NCBI GenBank assembly: GCA_027627225.1
Contig: CM051033.1
Span: 51,077,516-51,141,515 of the forward strand
From: Congeria kusceri
Lineage: Eukaryota; Mollusca; Bivalvia; Myida; Dreissenidae
Direction of reading: 5' to 3'
Length of the DNA stretch: 64,000 nucleotides
Positions 45,076 to 56,640 of this stretch are shown here, piece by piece. The notes under the pieces are model-generated. The model saw nothing but the letters and a program-made list of their open reading frames with translations, was not told the origin of the DNA and made no database searches. The number at the start of each line of letters is the position of its first letter. Within the stretch, counting starts at the first letter, position 1. The translations under genes and the position numbers were made by a program.

Positions 45076-45434
45076 AAGCATATAGTCATTTGTCATTGAC
45101 AAATTGTCATTTGTGTCAAAGCATTATATATAGGCAAAACGCACATAATAGAAATACTGTCGATAAACGGTATGTTTCATTTATTTAAAAGCAAAAACAA
45201 CAAATGGGTCAAAATGACAGCTGATCGATAAATTTTACCAATAAATATTCTGCAGAAAAGATTTGATACTTGACAATAATGTTTGAACATTTCATTTATA
45301 TATAGTTATGAAAAAGGTTTTTGTTGTCAAATATAATTGTGCATTGGGAGATTTGCCTAGTACATGTATATATCTGTGATGTATTGCGACATACCTATAC
45401 ATATTAGGTGAGTAAGAGTTTGAACATGACTTAA

Positions 45435-45770
45435 GAAATAATTTTTGATCTATCGTTGTTTATCGGGCAATAAACAACAATTTGGAGTTCTGATGTGTAG
45501 GAATTAAACCACCAGGGCGTTAGCCCGAGTTGTTTAATAGCCACACATCAGAATGACAAAGACAATAAACAATGATAATGCGCAAATTATTTTGATTCTA
45601 ACACGATTTGACATATATTTTTGCAATTGCAATTGGAACTACTTTTTTCTATGCTCGCTCAGATTTGGAACTTCTTTTTGAGTTGTTTATGGGTAGTTTT
45701 AATGTTTAACAACAATAATTGTGGTCTTTGTCTATACAAAAATTAGCTAGTGTAATTGTTAGAATTATAA
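45435..45770. repeat. Dispersed repeat family, copy 3 of 3
   Basis: The best-preserved copy: ATCGTTGTTTATCGGGCAAT, AGTTCTGATGTGTAGG, GGCGTTAGCCCGAGTTGTTT, CACACATCAGAATGAC, TTCTAACACGATTTGACA and TTTAACAACAATAATTGTGG. The hairpin GTTGTTTATC/GCAATAAACAAC is near the left end. Confidence 0.72.
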
Positions 45771-46407
45771 TACATCATGGTTGCTGTAATGGTTGTTTAG
45801 TGATGCAGGCTGCCCTGTTTTGGTGACATCTACAGTACAGGCCAAGTGCAACAAATATTGTACTTGCCATCTCGGAGTCAGATTTTTCGATCAGAGCAAT
45901 AACTCATGGTTTTTATGCCGAGTTAGCAGATTTGGTTGCTTATCCCTCCACAAAATCTTGCGAAGTCAGTTTTACAGTGTTTACAACTGATAGCTGATGC
46001 CAACTGATGCAGAGTTACGAGTCTGTGATATTAGTACACTGGTCTACTTGGCGTCAACTCACCTCTGACTCAATTGCCGAAATTTTGTGAATCGCGAAAT
46101 ACTTTTGGTTCACATGAGCTCTACTATAACAATATGCATTGTACAGAAGAACAGCATGAAATAAACATGACAGTGTACATTGGATGTCATAACTATCTTG
46201 TGCAATGAAATGTCAGTGCTACTTCACTGTGATGAAGGTGAATGCAAGGAGGCCTTGGTATGACCAATCAGCTACACATTTACAAAGAAGAGTGTTGCAA
46301 TTAGTAATACTGCACAGATAGAATGACTGGCAGATGCAGTTTGATGCATTAGCAAAGGTTTGGGACTTGCCAGCAAACAATAGCCATTGTTCATACGCCT
46401 TCTGTCT
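45771..46407. other. Gene-free stretch
   Basis: The open frame 45793-45990 is cysteine-containing but has no recognisable domain and no repeat explanation. It could conceivably be part of an exon, but I cannot support that. Confidence 0.3.
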
Positions 46408-46587
46408 GGGAAATGTCAAAGTGACATAGCTGCCATGTCCTATGGGAAATGTCAAAATGACATAGCTGCCATGTCCTATGGGAAATGTCAAAGTGACATA
46501 GCTGCCATGTCCTATGGGAAATGTCAAAGTGACATAGCTGCCATGTCCTATGGGAAATGTCAAAGTGACATAGCTGCCATGTCCTAC
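46408..46587 (+). repeat. 36-bp tandem repeat, five near-identical units
   Basis: Five units of exactly 36 bp read GGGAAATGTCAAAGTGACAT and AGCTGCCATGTCCTAT, with only one internal substitution (AAATGACA in the second) and a changed last base. Each unit contains the hairpin ATGTCAAAGTGACAT. The period is a multiple of three, so frames stay open on both strands. Confidence 0.95.
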
Positions 46588-47393
46588 AAGGTGTATTTTC
46601 ATGGCCTTTACATCATGTTCTACCATTGCTGATGTTTGTTCCGAGATATTTCAGATCTGCGTTTTGTCAGCTGTTACAAGAAACAATATCTCGGCACAAC
46701 AATTAACATGCATTTCTCACAGTGTTCTTGTATAATTAACCTATGCTCTTATCATGCTTTTAGAGAAAAAGAAAATTGTTTCCAGGAGAAATCAGTGGAG
46801 GGAATAGTTCTGGTTTTCTTTTCTAGTCTGCATAGACTATCATTGTGTGTTTGTGATTCATGGGTACTGAAAAAGAGAAAGAAAAGCGTTTTGAAATCTG
46901 ATAGCGACCCGTAAACTAGGTTATACAATTTATAATAATTTTTTCAACCATCCAGGACCCTCAAAATCCCAGCCTCCACATATAGTTTATTACCTGTTGT
47001 ATTTTTATAGTTCAATAAAAAGCACACAGATCCTTAGATATGCATAAAAGTAGAGATGAGAATAATATTGACAAAAGAAATCTAAGAATAGGTTTTGGTT
47101 AGTTTTGGCAAGAAATGTAAATGATATTACAATTTAAAAAAGGCCTTTATCAGTTTAATGTGTAATATATTCCAATAAAGCTTAGCTTAGATGTTATACA
47201 AGCTAGTCAATCTTATAATTGCAGTGAAATATTGTATGAACAAAAATATGTGTTTACATTTTGATTTTAACAGCTCCTAAGAGTATGTGCTAAGTATGAA
47301 AATATTTAGATTATCCTGCCAACCATCTGTTGGATCTCCATAAACAACTGTTGTGAGCCATACCACTGCATGAAACTTGATTTCTGAGGAATA
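46588..47393. other. Gene-free stretch
   Basis: An open frame at 46636-46914 shows no recognisable domain. Otherwise AT-rich sequence. Confidence 0.35.
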
Positions 47394-47398
47394 TCTAG

Positions 47399-47751
47399 CA
47401 GGGGCGTAGCTTGGGTTCAAAAAATGTATAGGCACAATGGATGGAATCTACAAAATGACGCTGTAAGCGATAATTTGGGCCAGGAGTGTTTATACTCGTA
47501 TGTGGCTACAAACAACTAACTTCAGCTAAACCCCGATTCTACAAAATAATTGTAAAATAATCGCGTGTTTCATGAAATTCATTTCATATCGACGTAATCA
47601 ACTTGTTAAAGTATCAACGCAGCCAAGAAAGATCCCCTCACCCCCATCCCCCCTCTTGTTTTTATTGCATTTTTGGCATATTTAAATTTTTCATCCCTGG
47701 GAAAAATGTATAGGCACGTGCCTATAGTGCCTAAAGGAAGCTATGCCCCAG
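47399..47751. mobile_element. 353-bp inverted-repeat element, TCTAG-flanked
   Basis: The left end CAGGGGCGTAGCTTGGG and the inverted right end CTGGGGCATAGCTTCC pair over about 14 bp. ATGTATAGGCAC occurs in direct orientation near both ends. TCTAG flanks both sides (47394-47398, 47752-47756). The CAGGGGCGTAGC start resembles hAT-type ends, though hAT elements normally duplicate 8 bp. Confidence 0.65.
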
Positions 47752-47756
47752 TCTAG

Positions 47757-49019
47757 GGATATTTATCATAGCAGGGACAGGTCTTCTGGGTGTAGGTATA
47801 TGTGAAATGTGTTTAATATGGGAATTGCTAAAGCTAAGAGGGTACCAGGAGTATTGGTACAGTGCTGTCTGAACAGGTGGGATTTGCATTTAAGTATGGA
47901 ATCTGTATTGAGAGGTATGATGTATGTGTGTTTATAATTACTGGCAGTGATTTCAAAAACAAACAACAGGACAAAGGAGTTCTGCTCCAAATGTTCCACA
48001 AGTTTTTTATTGCTTTAAACAACCCTTAATGTAGCTTCCTAATTGGTATAATTTATGCTGTTTTTTTTTCAGTCTTTAACTGTGTTTATAAATATAGCTA
48101 TATTTGCTAATTTTGACCCCAAAATGTCCCTACAAACACAAACTCCCCAATAATGCAACCATACCCCATACCAAACCCCAACCATAATGCAACCATACCC
48201 CAACCATAATGCAACCATACCCCATACCAAACCCCAACCACTAATATCCCAAGCACTGGGCCCTCTCTAGATCCCCAATTACTCATAGATATGCCCCTGA
48301 GATGTATATCACATCATCTCAGCCAGTGTTTTATCAGGTAGTGATTTGTTGTAGAAATTAAGATCATATCTGATTAAGAAACCTGACTGCTGGGGGCGGG
48401 GGTTTCTCATGATGGAAGAGTGTTCCCCCAATTCATCATTCAGATGTGCTTTTCATGTTGTCTGGATGTAAGGTTTTAATGGAGAAGCTTGTGTCCTGAG
48501 ATGAAACATAGTGGTGAGAGTCAGTGAAAAAGTAAGGTAACATTTGACTGGAATAAGTGTCACATTGAATCATAGTGATTTTAATACTGGTACTGTATTA
48601 TGATCTACAGATGATATTTATGGACTTTTGGATATTTTTTCTTACATGGGAAGTGATAAGTAATAACTAATAAGACGAAGGTAACTCTTGCCTGGAATGT
48701 ATGTGACAGTGGTTCATTCTGGAAAATTAATACCATAATTATATTTGTTGATTATTGTCATAATAATTATCATGATGCCGGAGATTCGACAAAACCTATA
48801 GATGGCACATAAGTCATTTGATAAAAAAATATGCGAGATTATGTAATACATGAATGCCAAATAGGTGTTGTCCTTCCTTGTCATTACCTTTAGACTGCAT
48901 GCTCCAGGACATTTAATCACAGTTGCCAGCTTTGTGGGCTATTTTGTTATCATTAAGAAAGATTATTTTTGAAGTTGATTTATTTTGAAATACGTGTAAG
49001 GAAAAAAAAGCATCCATAT
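47757..49019. other. Gene-free stretch with a small CCCATACC repeat
   Basis: At about 48150-48240 the motif AATGCAACCATACCCC recurs three times with CATACCAAACCCCAACCA between copies. No gene is seen. Confidence 0.45.
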
Positions 49020-49265
49020 TTATACACTGTAAAACACGAACTGATAAGCAAAGCAATTATTATGGCTCTGTTGTGAAACAAACATATTTCGTGATTTGTG
49101 TAATAAAACACGAAATGAATTAGCAAAGAAATTATAATGGCTGTATTGCGAAACAAACATATTTGACAATTTTTGTAGTATACTAGATTTACACGAAATG
49201 AAATAGCAAAGAAATTATTATGGCTTTATTGTGAAACAAACATATTTCGCGATTCGTGTAGTTTG
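49020..49265 (+). repeat. Three-unit roughly 85-bp tandem repeat
   Basis: Three diverged units contain ACACGAAATGAATTAGCAAA, GAAATTATTATGGCT and TGAAACAAACATATTTCG (about 49036, 49110, 49190). Confidence 0.75.
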
Positions 49266-49977
49266 GGCAATCAGTCGGACGTGAGTCAACACGGAGTAGA
49301 CCATCAACTATCAATTGCTATATAGCCATCATAAGTTAAAAAATATTGTAAAATATTTAGGCATTTCCCCCCCGCCCCGCCCCCCCCCCCCACATCCCTT
49401 TGAATTGCACATTTTATGTACAAGGAACACTTTTATTTGCTGGGTCCCAATGGAAATGAGATTTTTGGTGAACCCCTTTTGGGGATAGGTGGTAGCTAGA
49501 GTAATTTCCTCCCCTGGTGCTATTCAGATATCACATCCCTTGGTACAGGGAAGGAAGACAGCACTGGTATGCAACAATGACATCGATTGCTATCAGTAAC
49601 ATGTGCTGTTACTACATGTGCAGTGAGATAATAAAATCTTATGCATGTTGGCAAAGCTGTTGGAACAGGAATTATGAGCGAGTTATGCTGAATAATATTG
49701 CATTGTTAATGCTTGGTTAATGCTTGGTTGTAGTTTTCAGTATAGCGTTAAAGCAGCTTTTTCAATTGTCGTTATTACTTTAAGTGGAGAGGAACCACCT
49801 TGCTAACCACCTTGCTTGCACGGAGAGTTACTCGGAAACTGTAAGCACATGTGCATAAAACAAAATCACAAGCATACACATCCTAAACAGTATGGCACAA
49901 AAAGAAATGTTACTGGTATGGTATTTATTCTAAAAGGACATGACTGTGCGGATGTTTCGATAGGCAAATAAATTCTT
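49266..49977. other. Gene-free stretch
   Basis: Includes a C-rich run at 49367-49392. No exon is supported. Confidence 0.4.
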
Positions 49978-50200
49978 TTGAGGCATGTCGCGGGAAAATT
50001 GGGCTTAATGCATGTGCGTATAGTGTCGTACTGGATGGCACTTTCCGCCTACAGTGGATTTATGTTTAGAAGAGACATCCTTGAAACAGAAAATACCATA
50101 AAAGCGGAAAGGTCCGTCCTGGGTAAGACTATGTGGACTGCACAGGCTAACCCGAGATGACACTTTACGCACATTCATTAAGCCCGGTATTCCCACTAGA
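49978..50200 (+). mobile_element. Palindromic MITE, internally deleted copy
   Basis: The left end TTTGAGGCATGTCGCGGG and the right arm GCACAGGCTAACCCGAGATG are present. The left-arm hairpin is deleted: after GTCGTACTGGAT the sequence jumps to GGCACTTTCCGCC. The right terminus is degraded. It lies 240 bases upstream of the CARD gene's first coding exon. Confidence 0.85.
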
Positions 50201-50430
50201 CCGACAGCCCAGGGCTAGTGAAATGTAATCCGGGCTTGTAGAAATTCAGTAATGCATATAGTCTGGTTAGTGGAAATTTCACCTGTTTACTATGATTGCA
50301 TATTGATTTGGAATTAAAACAATTAATGTGGAGACTGATGATGACCAGTTAGAACTGGATATGTAAAAGTACCTGACAATAAAATGTGTGTCTAACTGTC
50401 TTTATCATGTAACATTCTTTCCCATTTCTT

Positions 50431-50465
50431 TTTTCAGATGAAGGAGTGATCATTTCTTCGTTACC
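50431..50465 (+). promoter_or_regulatory. Splice acceptor and 5' leader of the CARD gene with a four-codon upstream ORF
   Basis: A pyrimidine tract ending in TTTTTTCAG (AG at 50436-50437) precedes the leader, so an untranslated exon probably lies upstream. The leader, if the exon starts at 50438, opens directly with ATGAAGGAGTGA (50438-50449), a minimal upstream ORF. The main ATG at 50466 is in TTACCATGA, an acceptable initiation context. Confidence 0.55.
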
Positions 50466-50659
50466 ATGACAACCGAAGACAGGGTCATCATGACAACTGC
50501 AGGTAGTGTAGCCATGACAACTGAAGATAGTGTCACCATGGCAACCCACCGAAACCTTAGCAACCAGACAGAGCTGGTGAACCAACTTGACCCAGATCCG
50601 GTGTTTGACTATCTCATACAGCACCGAGCGCTGGACCAGGCAACTGTTGACAAAATCAG
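50466..50659 (+). CDS. CARD-domain protein, coding exon 1
   Basis: Encodes residues 1-64 and two bases of codon 65, ending CAAAATCAG before the donor GTAAAT. Residues 1-27 are three octapeptide repeats (MTTEDRVI, MTTAGSVA, MTTEDSVT) and a fourth start MATH, from a 24-bp tandem repeat, so there are four in-frame ATGs. I chose the first; any of the four may be used. Residues 31-65 begin a CARD: helix 1 around TELVNQLDPDPVFDYLIQ, then ALDQATVDKIR. CARDs are six-helix death-fold domains that bind other CARDs in caspase and NF-kappaB signalling. The intron after this exon (50660-53172, 2513 bp) splits the CARD and holds two palindromic MITEs. Confidence 0.85.
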
Positions 50660-52345
50660 GTAAATCAGTCATGATTTAAGTTAAAAGTTGTCATATCTGG
50701 GGAAAGATCCAGGCTAAATAGCAAGATGCTTCATCATGCCCCAATTCTTCCTCTCACATGCTGCTTATTTTTGATGAATGACACAACGATGTTGAAAGTA
50801 CATGTAGTAGAACATTCACACAAAAATGGAGTAAGAGTAGAAGTGATGTACATGAGATTAAAAGGAAGAAATGTATATGTAAAATAGTAAATTCAAAATT
50901 CATAAAAACAATGAGAAAGTGTGTGTAATTGCTTTTAAAGGGAGCAAAATTTGGAATATAATAATAAATGAGCAAAAACTGAAGAAAGAGTGTGGAAATG
51001 CATGGAACTTTTGTCCGACTTTTCTCACAGCTCCTTAGAAACAGTCTCTTCCCATTCAAATCCTAGATTTTTACCTACAGAATATTAAACATAGCTGCAA
51101 GCCTCTTGAAGTCAGTTCTTCATGTCCGGATTGAGGAAGATTTCCGTGCAACATAATAAATATGAAATCTTTGATGACATCTTAATCCATCTAAATACTT
51201 TCTAGGACATTTCATGTACATGTGTATTGAATTGTGGATAATGGTAACATCTTGTGTGCTGTTCTATGTTAAAGAAAAGACTTGTTTCACTACTGGTAAA
51301 TGAATATTTTTGTAGGCCAGATGCCTGTAAACAAATACATACCAGTCTTATGGCCACAAACAATTAATTTATTTGCATAATAACACTATGATGAAATATG
51401 ACAAATAAGTATACCGTGGTATATAGTAGACTCAATTAAAAGAAAAAAATTTCACCGAAGTAAGTCATATAAGTTTATCAGATCTAATTAGTATGTGTGA
51501 GTGATTTGAAACGTTTCAAGAACAGTCCTCTGTGATGCATCTGTTGTCAAACAATCGTATGGTATAATAAAAACACTGTGATGTGAAAATGCAGCTGAAA
51601 TAATCTCTTAACTACAGGTAATAACTTTAAGTGCATATGTAAGATCATTAGATTGAATAAATGCCTATAATGTGTGAAAAAGTTAGGAGAGATCTGAATA
51701 TTTTATGAACATGTCAGTATTTGATAAATATCATAGCTTAAACATGTGAAATAATACCGTCTTATTTTGAGTATGCATTTGTGATTTCAAGATTGTTTTG
51801 GTAGATATTTAACATGAAGATCTGTAAACTCTTAAATTTATTATTTGTATTTGAAAAAAAAAAAAAACAGCAAGCGCTTACAGCTTGTTGAACGGTGTTA
51901 TCTTCAGCACTCTTGTTGGATTTGTTGTTGAAATTCCTGGTTACTGACAGGAAATATTGTAAACAAGTTAATCTTTGAAAAGATATTTGAGAAATTTAAT
52001 TTGGAATGCAATCTTGTATGTGGTTTGGTTGCATGATAAGTTTTACGGTATAAAATACACTTCTTAACATCTTAAGCCAAGATGTAACACTTAATATATC
52101 TTCTGTCATATACTGGTATAACATTTGTTATTGAAGACAAACAGTGCTTACAAATGAAATTAAAAGTTGCTTATAATATATGTACTGATGGTTCAGATTG
52201 TTTTGTTGTTTTTTAAATGTAGTCCCTAAGAAAACGGGTATTTAAGCATGCACAATTTATTGTAAAAAAAGTTTCACAAACTTCAACAGGATCGGCTTAG
52301 CAAATAATTTATTGCAGGACTCCTCCAAGGCAGCTCTTATCCCTC

Positions 52346-52612
52346 ATATGAGGCATGTCGTGGGAAAACCGGACTTATTACACGTGCGTAAAGTGTCACC
52401 CCGGATTAGCCTGTGCAGTCTGCACAGGCTGATCCGGGATAACACTTTCCGCTTTTATGGTATTTTCTGTTTCAAGAAAGTCTATTCTAAACATAAATCT
52501 ACTGTAGGCGGAAAGTGCCATGCTGGATAAGCCTGTGCGGACTGCACAGGCTGATCCCGTACGACACTACGCACATGCATTAAGCCCGGGTTTCCCAGGA
52601 CACGCCTCATAT
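52346..52612 (-). mobile_element. Palindromic MITE, full copy in CARD gene intron 1
   Basis: A complete copy with ends ATATGAGGC and CGCCTCATAT, the centre in reversed orientation (GCTTTTATGGTATTTTCTGT, TTCTAAACATAAATC) and both arm hairpins. A 1-2 base loss in the right arm (GACACTACGCAC) is visible. Confidence 0.92.
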
Positions 52613-52733
52613 GTTGTGCAACTAATGAGTTATACAGCATAATGTGGAACTGTACCCAATCTCCCAACCCAAAGAATCCTATACAAATTTCTGGACCCAA
52701 ACTGTGATCCAGATCACCACCATAATCTAATGA

Positions 52734-53000
52734 TTTGAGGCGCATCGTGAGAAAACCGGTCTTAATGCATGTGCGTGAAGCGTCGTCCCGGATTAGCCTG
52801 TGCAGTCCGCACAGGCTTATCCAGGAAGGCACTTTCCGCTTTTATGGTATTTTCTGTTTCAAAGAAGTCCCTTCTAAACATAAATTCACTGTAGGCGGAA
52901 AGTGCATTCCTGGATTAGCCTGTGCGGACTGCACAGGCTAATCCGGGACAACACTTTACGCACATGCATTAAGACCGGTTTTCCCACGACACACCTCATT
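52734..53000 (-). mobile_element. Palindromic MITE, second full copy in the same intron
   Basis: Same orientation as the neighbouring copy and only about 120 bases away. Ends TTTGAGGCGCATCG and CGACACACCTCATT, with both arm hairpins well kept (GGATTAGCCTGTGC/GCACAGGCTTATCC; GGATTAGCCTGTGCGG/GCACAGGCTAATCC). It ends 172 bases before exon 2. Confidence 0.92.
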
Positions 53001-53172
53001 TCTTTATTGGCCCATTTTGAACCTTTCCAGAAAACCGTTATTCGTTACTTTTGAGTAAAGTTGCTAACAGACGAACCATCATCAACAAAAACACTCTTCT
53101 TGGCGTAAGTAATGAACAACAGTAAATATTACTCTATAAAAAAAAAAGGCATCTTTCAAATTCACTATTCAG

Positions 53173-53339
53173 GTCGGAGGAGAAGATTGCAGACCGCAAC
53201 ATCAAGCTTCTCGAGCACCTGGAGCAGCTCGGGAACCCCGCGGTGGAGCTGCTGATCAATGCCCTCCGGCAGTCCGGGCAACTACACCTCGCCAGCACAC
53301 TGGACGTGGAACACCGGATCAAACCAGTCTACGGGAAAG
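53173..53339 (+). CDS. CARD-domain protein, coding exon 2
   Basis: This 167-bp exon lies between an acceptor (TTCACTATTCAG) and a donor (GGGAAAG then GTACTA). It finishes the arginine codon begun in exon 1 and encodes the second half of the CARD, residues 66-108 (IKLLEHLEQLGNPAVELL, then INALRQSGQLHLASTLD), and a linker to residue 120. It is GC-rich compared with the introns. The minus-strand frame in the same place is a shadow. Confidence 0.9.
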
Positions 53340-53703
53340 GTACTACCGTAATAGTCAAACTGTTAAAAACAAAAATCGACTGATAAGACCGAGACAACCT
53401 AGAGTAATTGTCCTATTTGCAGAACCCATGATTATTAAATTCTTAATCTTTATCCCCGTTAAACAAAGTATAAGAGAATAAAGTTTGCTGTTGCACAGCA
53501 TTTCATTACCTAATATTTAATATTACAACTTGATTAACCAGCTTTGTATTCATGATAACATATTTAAAGCACGTGCATGATGTTGAATAATATAGTATCT
53601 GCAAGTAACTATTCATTTCCTGAAAATTGCTGGACAATCTATTTATAAGTTAAATTAGGTTAATTATGTGAAACGCCATAAACCCCATTTTCTGGTTTTG
53701 TAG

Positions 53704-54983
53704 GGTACTGGGAGAAGCAGCGCTACAAGGGGCAGATCACCGTGTCATTCCAGCTGGTCGCGGCCAAGGTCATGGTCAGAAAGGACTCTGAGGATGACAA
53801 GTCGCCAAAAATAGTCGACATCAACGCCATGCTGACACCTTTCAAAGTGAAACATTCCTACGAAAACATGACCCTCATCGAGGAAGGCGAAAATGGACCA
53901 AAAGCGCGTAAGATTTTGGAATTTTCCTATGAGGAAGAGTCGGATGAGAAGAAATCTTGTTGGTGCTGTATACCGTTTTGTTGTTCATCGAAGTCGAAAA
54001 AGAAGAAGAAAAACTCTGTTAAAAGTGCTGCGGTGTCGCTCAGTGAATTACCTCCTGAAAATGGTGCTGAACTTAGAAAAAGTAGTTCTGCCAAATCACT
54101 CAGTTTGTATGAAGTTATGGTATCCTTGCCTTCTCAGCCCTCTTCGCCAATTAAGAGCGGATCTACTTTTTTCAAGACGAAGAAGTTATCGCCTATAGTT
54201 GACGTTAGTAGTGATCTAGAAAGTCCCACCAACACATCGGATGTTTTTGATCCCACTCCAAAACTGCCTTTGAATAATGTCACAGAAAATGAGGAACAAA
54301 ATGTGAACAACAGTGTAAAAAGTGAGGAGGCAGAAGTTAGCTTTAAAAGCACAAAGTCAGAAAAAGTGCAAACAACCCAAAGTAAAACTAAAGGAAAGAA
54401 AAAATGTAAGAGTGATTCAACTTTGTTGTCGAAAAATCAGAAAAATGGTAAAAAGACAAGAGCGTCTGATTCAACCTATGAGATTGAATTTGATGATAAG
54501 GAGAATACTGCACCATGTATATGGGATATTCACAAAAACGGCTATGAAAACGGACAGACACGGTTAACTCCCCCTAATACTCTTGAAACTACGCCTAAAA
54601 GTGCAATGAAACGATCAGAAACTTATGAACTCGTGGAACGATGGAAAAGTGAAGGTCGCGCATATCAGACTGCTCGGGACCAATTTTTCTCATATTTTGA
54701 TTCGGTCACACAAGGTCGAATTATTCGATACTTTGAACAAAAGAGAAGCACGTTGGTTTTGCAAGTGAATTTGGATGATAAAATGGCAGTGTGCACAATA
54801 AGCATGACAACGAAGGAAGTGAAACGTTTACGAGAGGATTATGAGATGGGGATTTTGCATGAGGAGTTGGTGAAATGCGTGAAACCGCAAGACATCGTGG
54901 ATAAAATGGAGTGTTGTGCAATTCACTTACGAACTGTGATAAGTGATGAAGATTTCACGCTTTCGTTTCAAGAATTAGCATGA
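53704..54983 (+). CDS. CARD-domain protein, coding exon 3 and stop
   Basis: The exon follows an acceptor TTTTGTAG at 53703 and ends at TGA 54981-54983. The spliced gene gives 1641 bases, 546 residues, open throughout. After the CARD, residues 122-200 form a compact basic/hydrophobic stretch (GQITVSFQLVAAKVMVRKD). A cysteine cluster CWCCIPFCC (206-214) is followed by SSKSKKKKK (215-223); such a pair can act as a palmitoylated, polybasic membrane anchor. Residues 224-424 are Ser/Lys/Glu-rich and probably disordered. Residues 425-546 form a predicted mixed helix/strand domain (ARDQFFSYFDSV, TLVLQVNLDDKMAVCTISM, VKRLREDYEMGILHEEL, AIHLRTVISDEDF) that I do not recognise. There is no caspase, NACHT, kinase or TIR motif. 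The likely role is a CARD adaptor in innate immunity or apoptosis, inferred from the CARD alone. Confidence 0.88.
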
Positions 54984-56640
54984 AAGTAGCTATTAAAGTG
55001 TTCTAATAGAGAAAAAGGACTGTCTTGACATTTTTAACATATCTGTATTTGTTTTGAAGACTTTGTTTTGGATTGATGAAACAATAATTTTTGTTTACTT
55101 GCATGCACAATTTTTTATTCAGATGGTATGAAACATTTTTAACAAGCTTTTCTAGTCTTTTTAGTTTATCAGTTTATCGTTTATAAAAATATATTATTTT
55201 AATATAAGGCATATGCTAACTGACCTTGAAATAATTCATGCATATTTGGTATTCTTTTAAATTCTATCTTAAAATACCACACTAACTTAAACTACAGTAC
55301 TCGTATGTATGTGAATTTTTTTTATCAAGTGCACGGGGATTCTCAAAGAGGGGCATATGTTTGTTTAAATCGTAATTATTTAAAAACATATGTAAAGTGG
55401 TGCTAAAAGTATTGGCAGTTAAACACTAATTTTTATGTGTGCATTTTTTGTGACAAATGGCCTCATAAAATATCGTAGATTATTTTGACGTTTATGTGTA
55501 TGTACATGCTCATTTTATCTAAGGGAGATAATTGCATTTCCATGATGTGCTCTAGTACATTATGAATTATGCCCCTTTTATCTAAGAGTGATTATTAAAT
55601 GTAAGATGCATTACTTGTAAAATAGGTAAATTGTTACAGACTTGTCAGCAAAACTTCAACAACATCAAGAAGTTTATTTTAACATTTTATACAAGTTTTA
55701 AGTTTATTAATATGCTCTTTGAAATTTAAAAAAACAACCACAGCATCTTCATGTTGTGATTCAATAGAACAGCAAACTGTATTTTTTATTTTTTAAGTCA
55801 GCATTTTCGCCTGTCATTTTTCAAATAAAAATATTAGATTTTTTTTGTAATTTTTTAAATCATGATTTATTGTAATCTAATGTTTTAGAAAATTATTAAG
55901 TATTTTCAATGTCAGCTATTATTACTCTTAAATATGTAAAAATCAGTCCCTCTGTTATAATTGGGTTTGCTATTCGTACATGTCCTATTAAAAAGAAGGT
56001 GTTCAGTTTCAGTAAGGGTCATCATATTTATCTTCTTTTGAGATTTTTTAGAATCTTTTTCATAAATACATGACTCATCATTTTCAAAATTTCATCATCA
56101 TCCGCATTTTCATCTTCATCACTATCATCATTGTGTCACCTAAAAAGGCTACATTTATGGGTTAGTTTGTAGGCGGCGGCGGGGGCTGCAACCCCTTTAG
56201 TTTGTGCAGACAATAACGTTAGTTTGTCGGCGGTGACCACTTTAGTTTGTGCAGACAATAACTTTAGAAGTTTTTGTACAATCATTATGAAACTTTAGGG
56301 AAGTGCTAGTAGGCATAAAGGGAAGTTTAAGTTTGGCTTTTGGCATAATTGCTCATAAGGTACTTGAGATGTGCCCCGTCAGACGACACATACGACTCAT
56401 TATTTTTATCACTATCATTCGAAATTATACATGTTTTTTACCATACATTTAGTCTTTATGTTTTATAATTGAACCAGAAATATCTAGAATTGTTACTATC
56501 ACGTTTGGATTCATGTTTGAACCATTTTACCAGCAATTTACATTTAACCAATCCTGTGTTGCAACATTTTTATCAGAGGTGTTATACAATCGTATTCATC
56601 ACTGTAATACTATCCTTTGATTGATTCTGTTTTTATGACC
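54984..56640 (+). other. 3' untranslated region and downstream flank of the CARD gene
   Basis: AT-rich non-coding sequence. The first canonical AATAAA I find after the stop is at 55824-55829, about 840 bases downstream; an ATTAAA variant lies near 55594. Either could end the transcript. Near 56165-56270 the phrase TTTAGTTTGTGCAGACAATA is duplicated with GGCGGC-rich sequence. Confidence 0.4.

Noticed and set aside
46219..46632. Repeat proteins on both strands over the 36-bp array
   Set aside because: A period divisible by three keeps both strands open; the flanking sequence shows no coding character.
53134..53322. Minus-strand Ser/Cys-rich open frame
   Set aside because: Shadow of CARD exon 2, which is in frame with exons 1 and 3.
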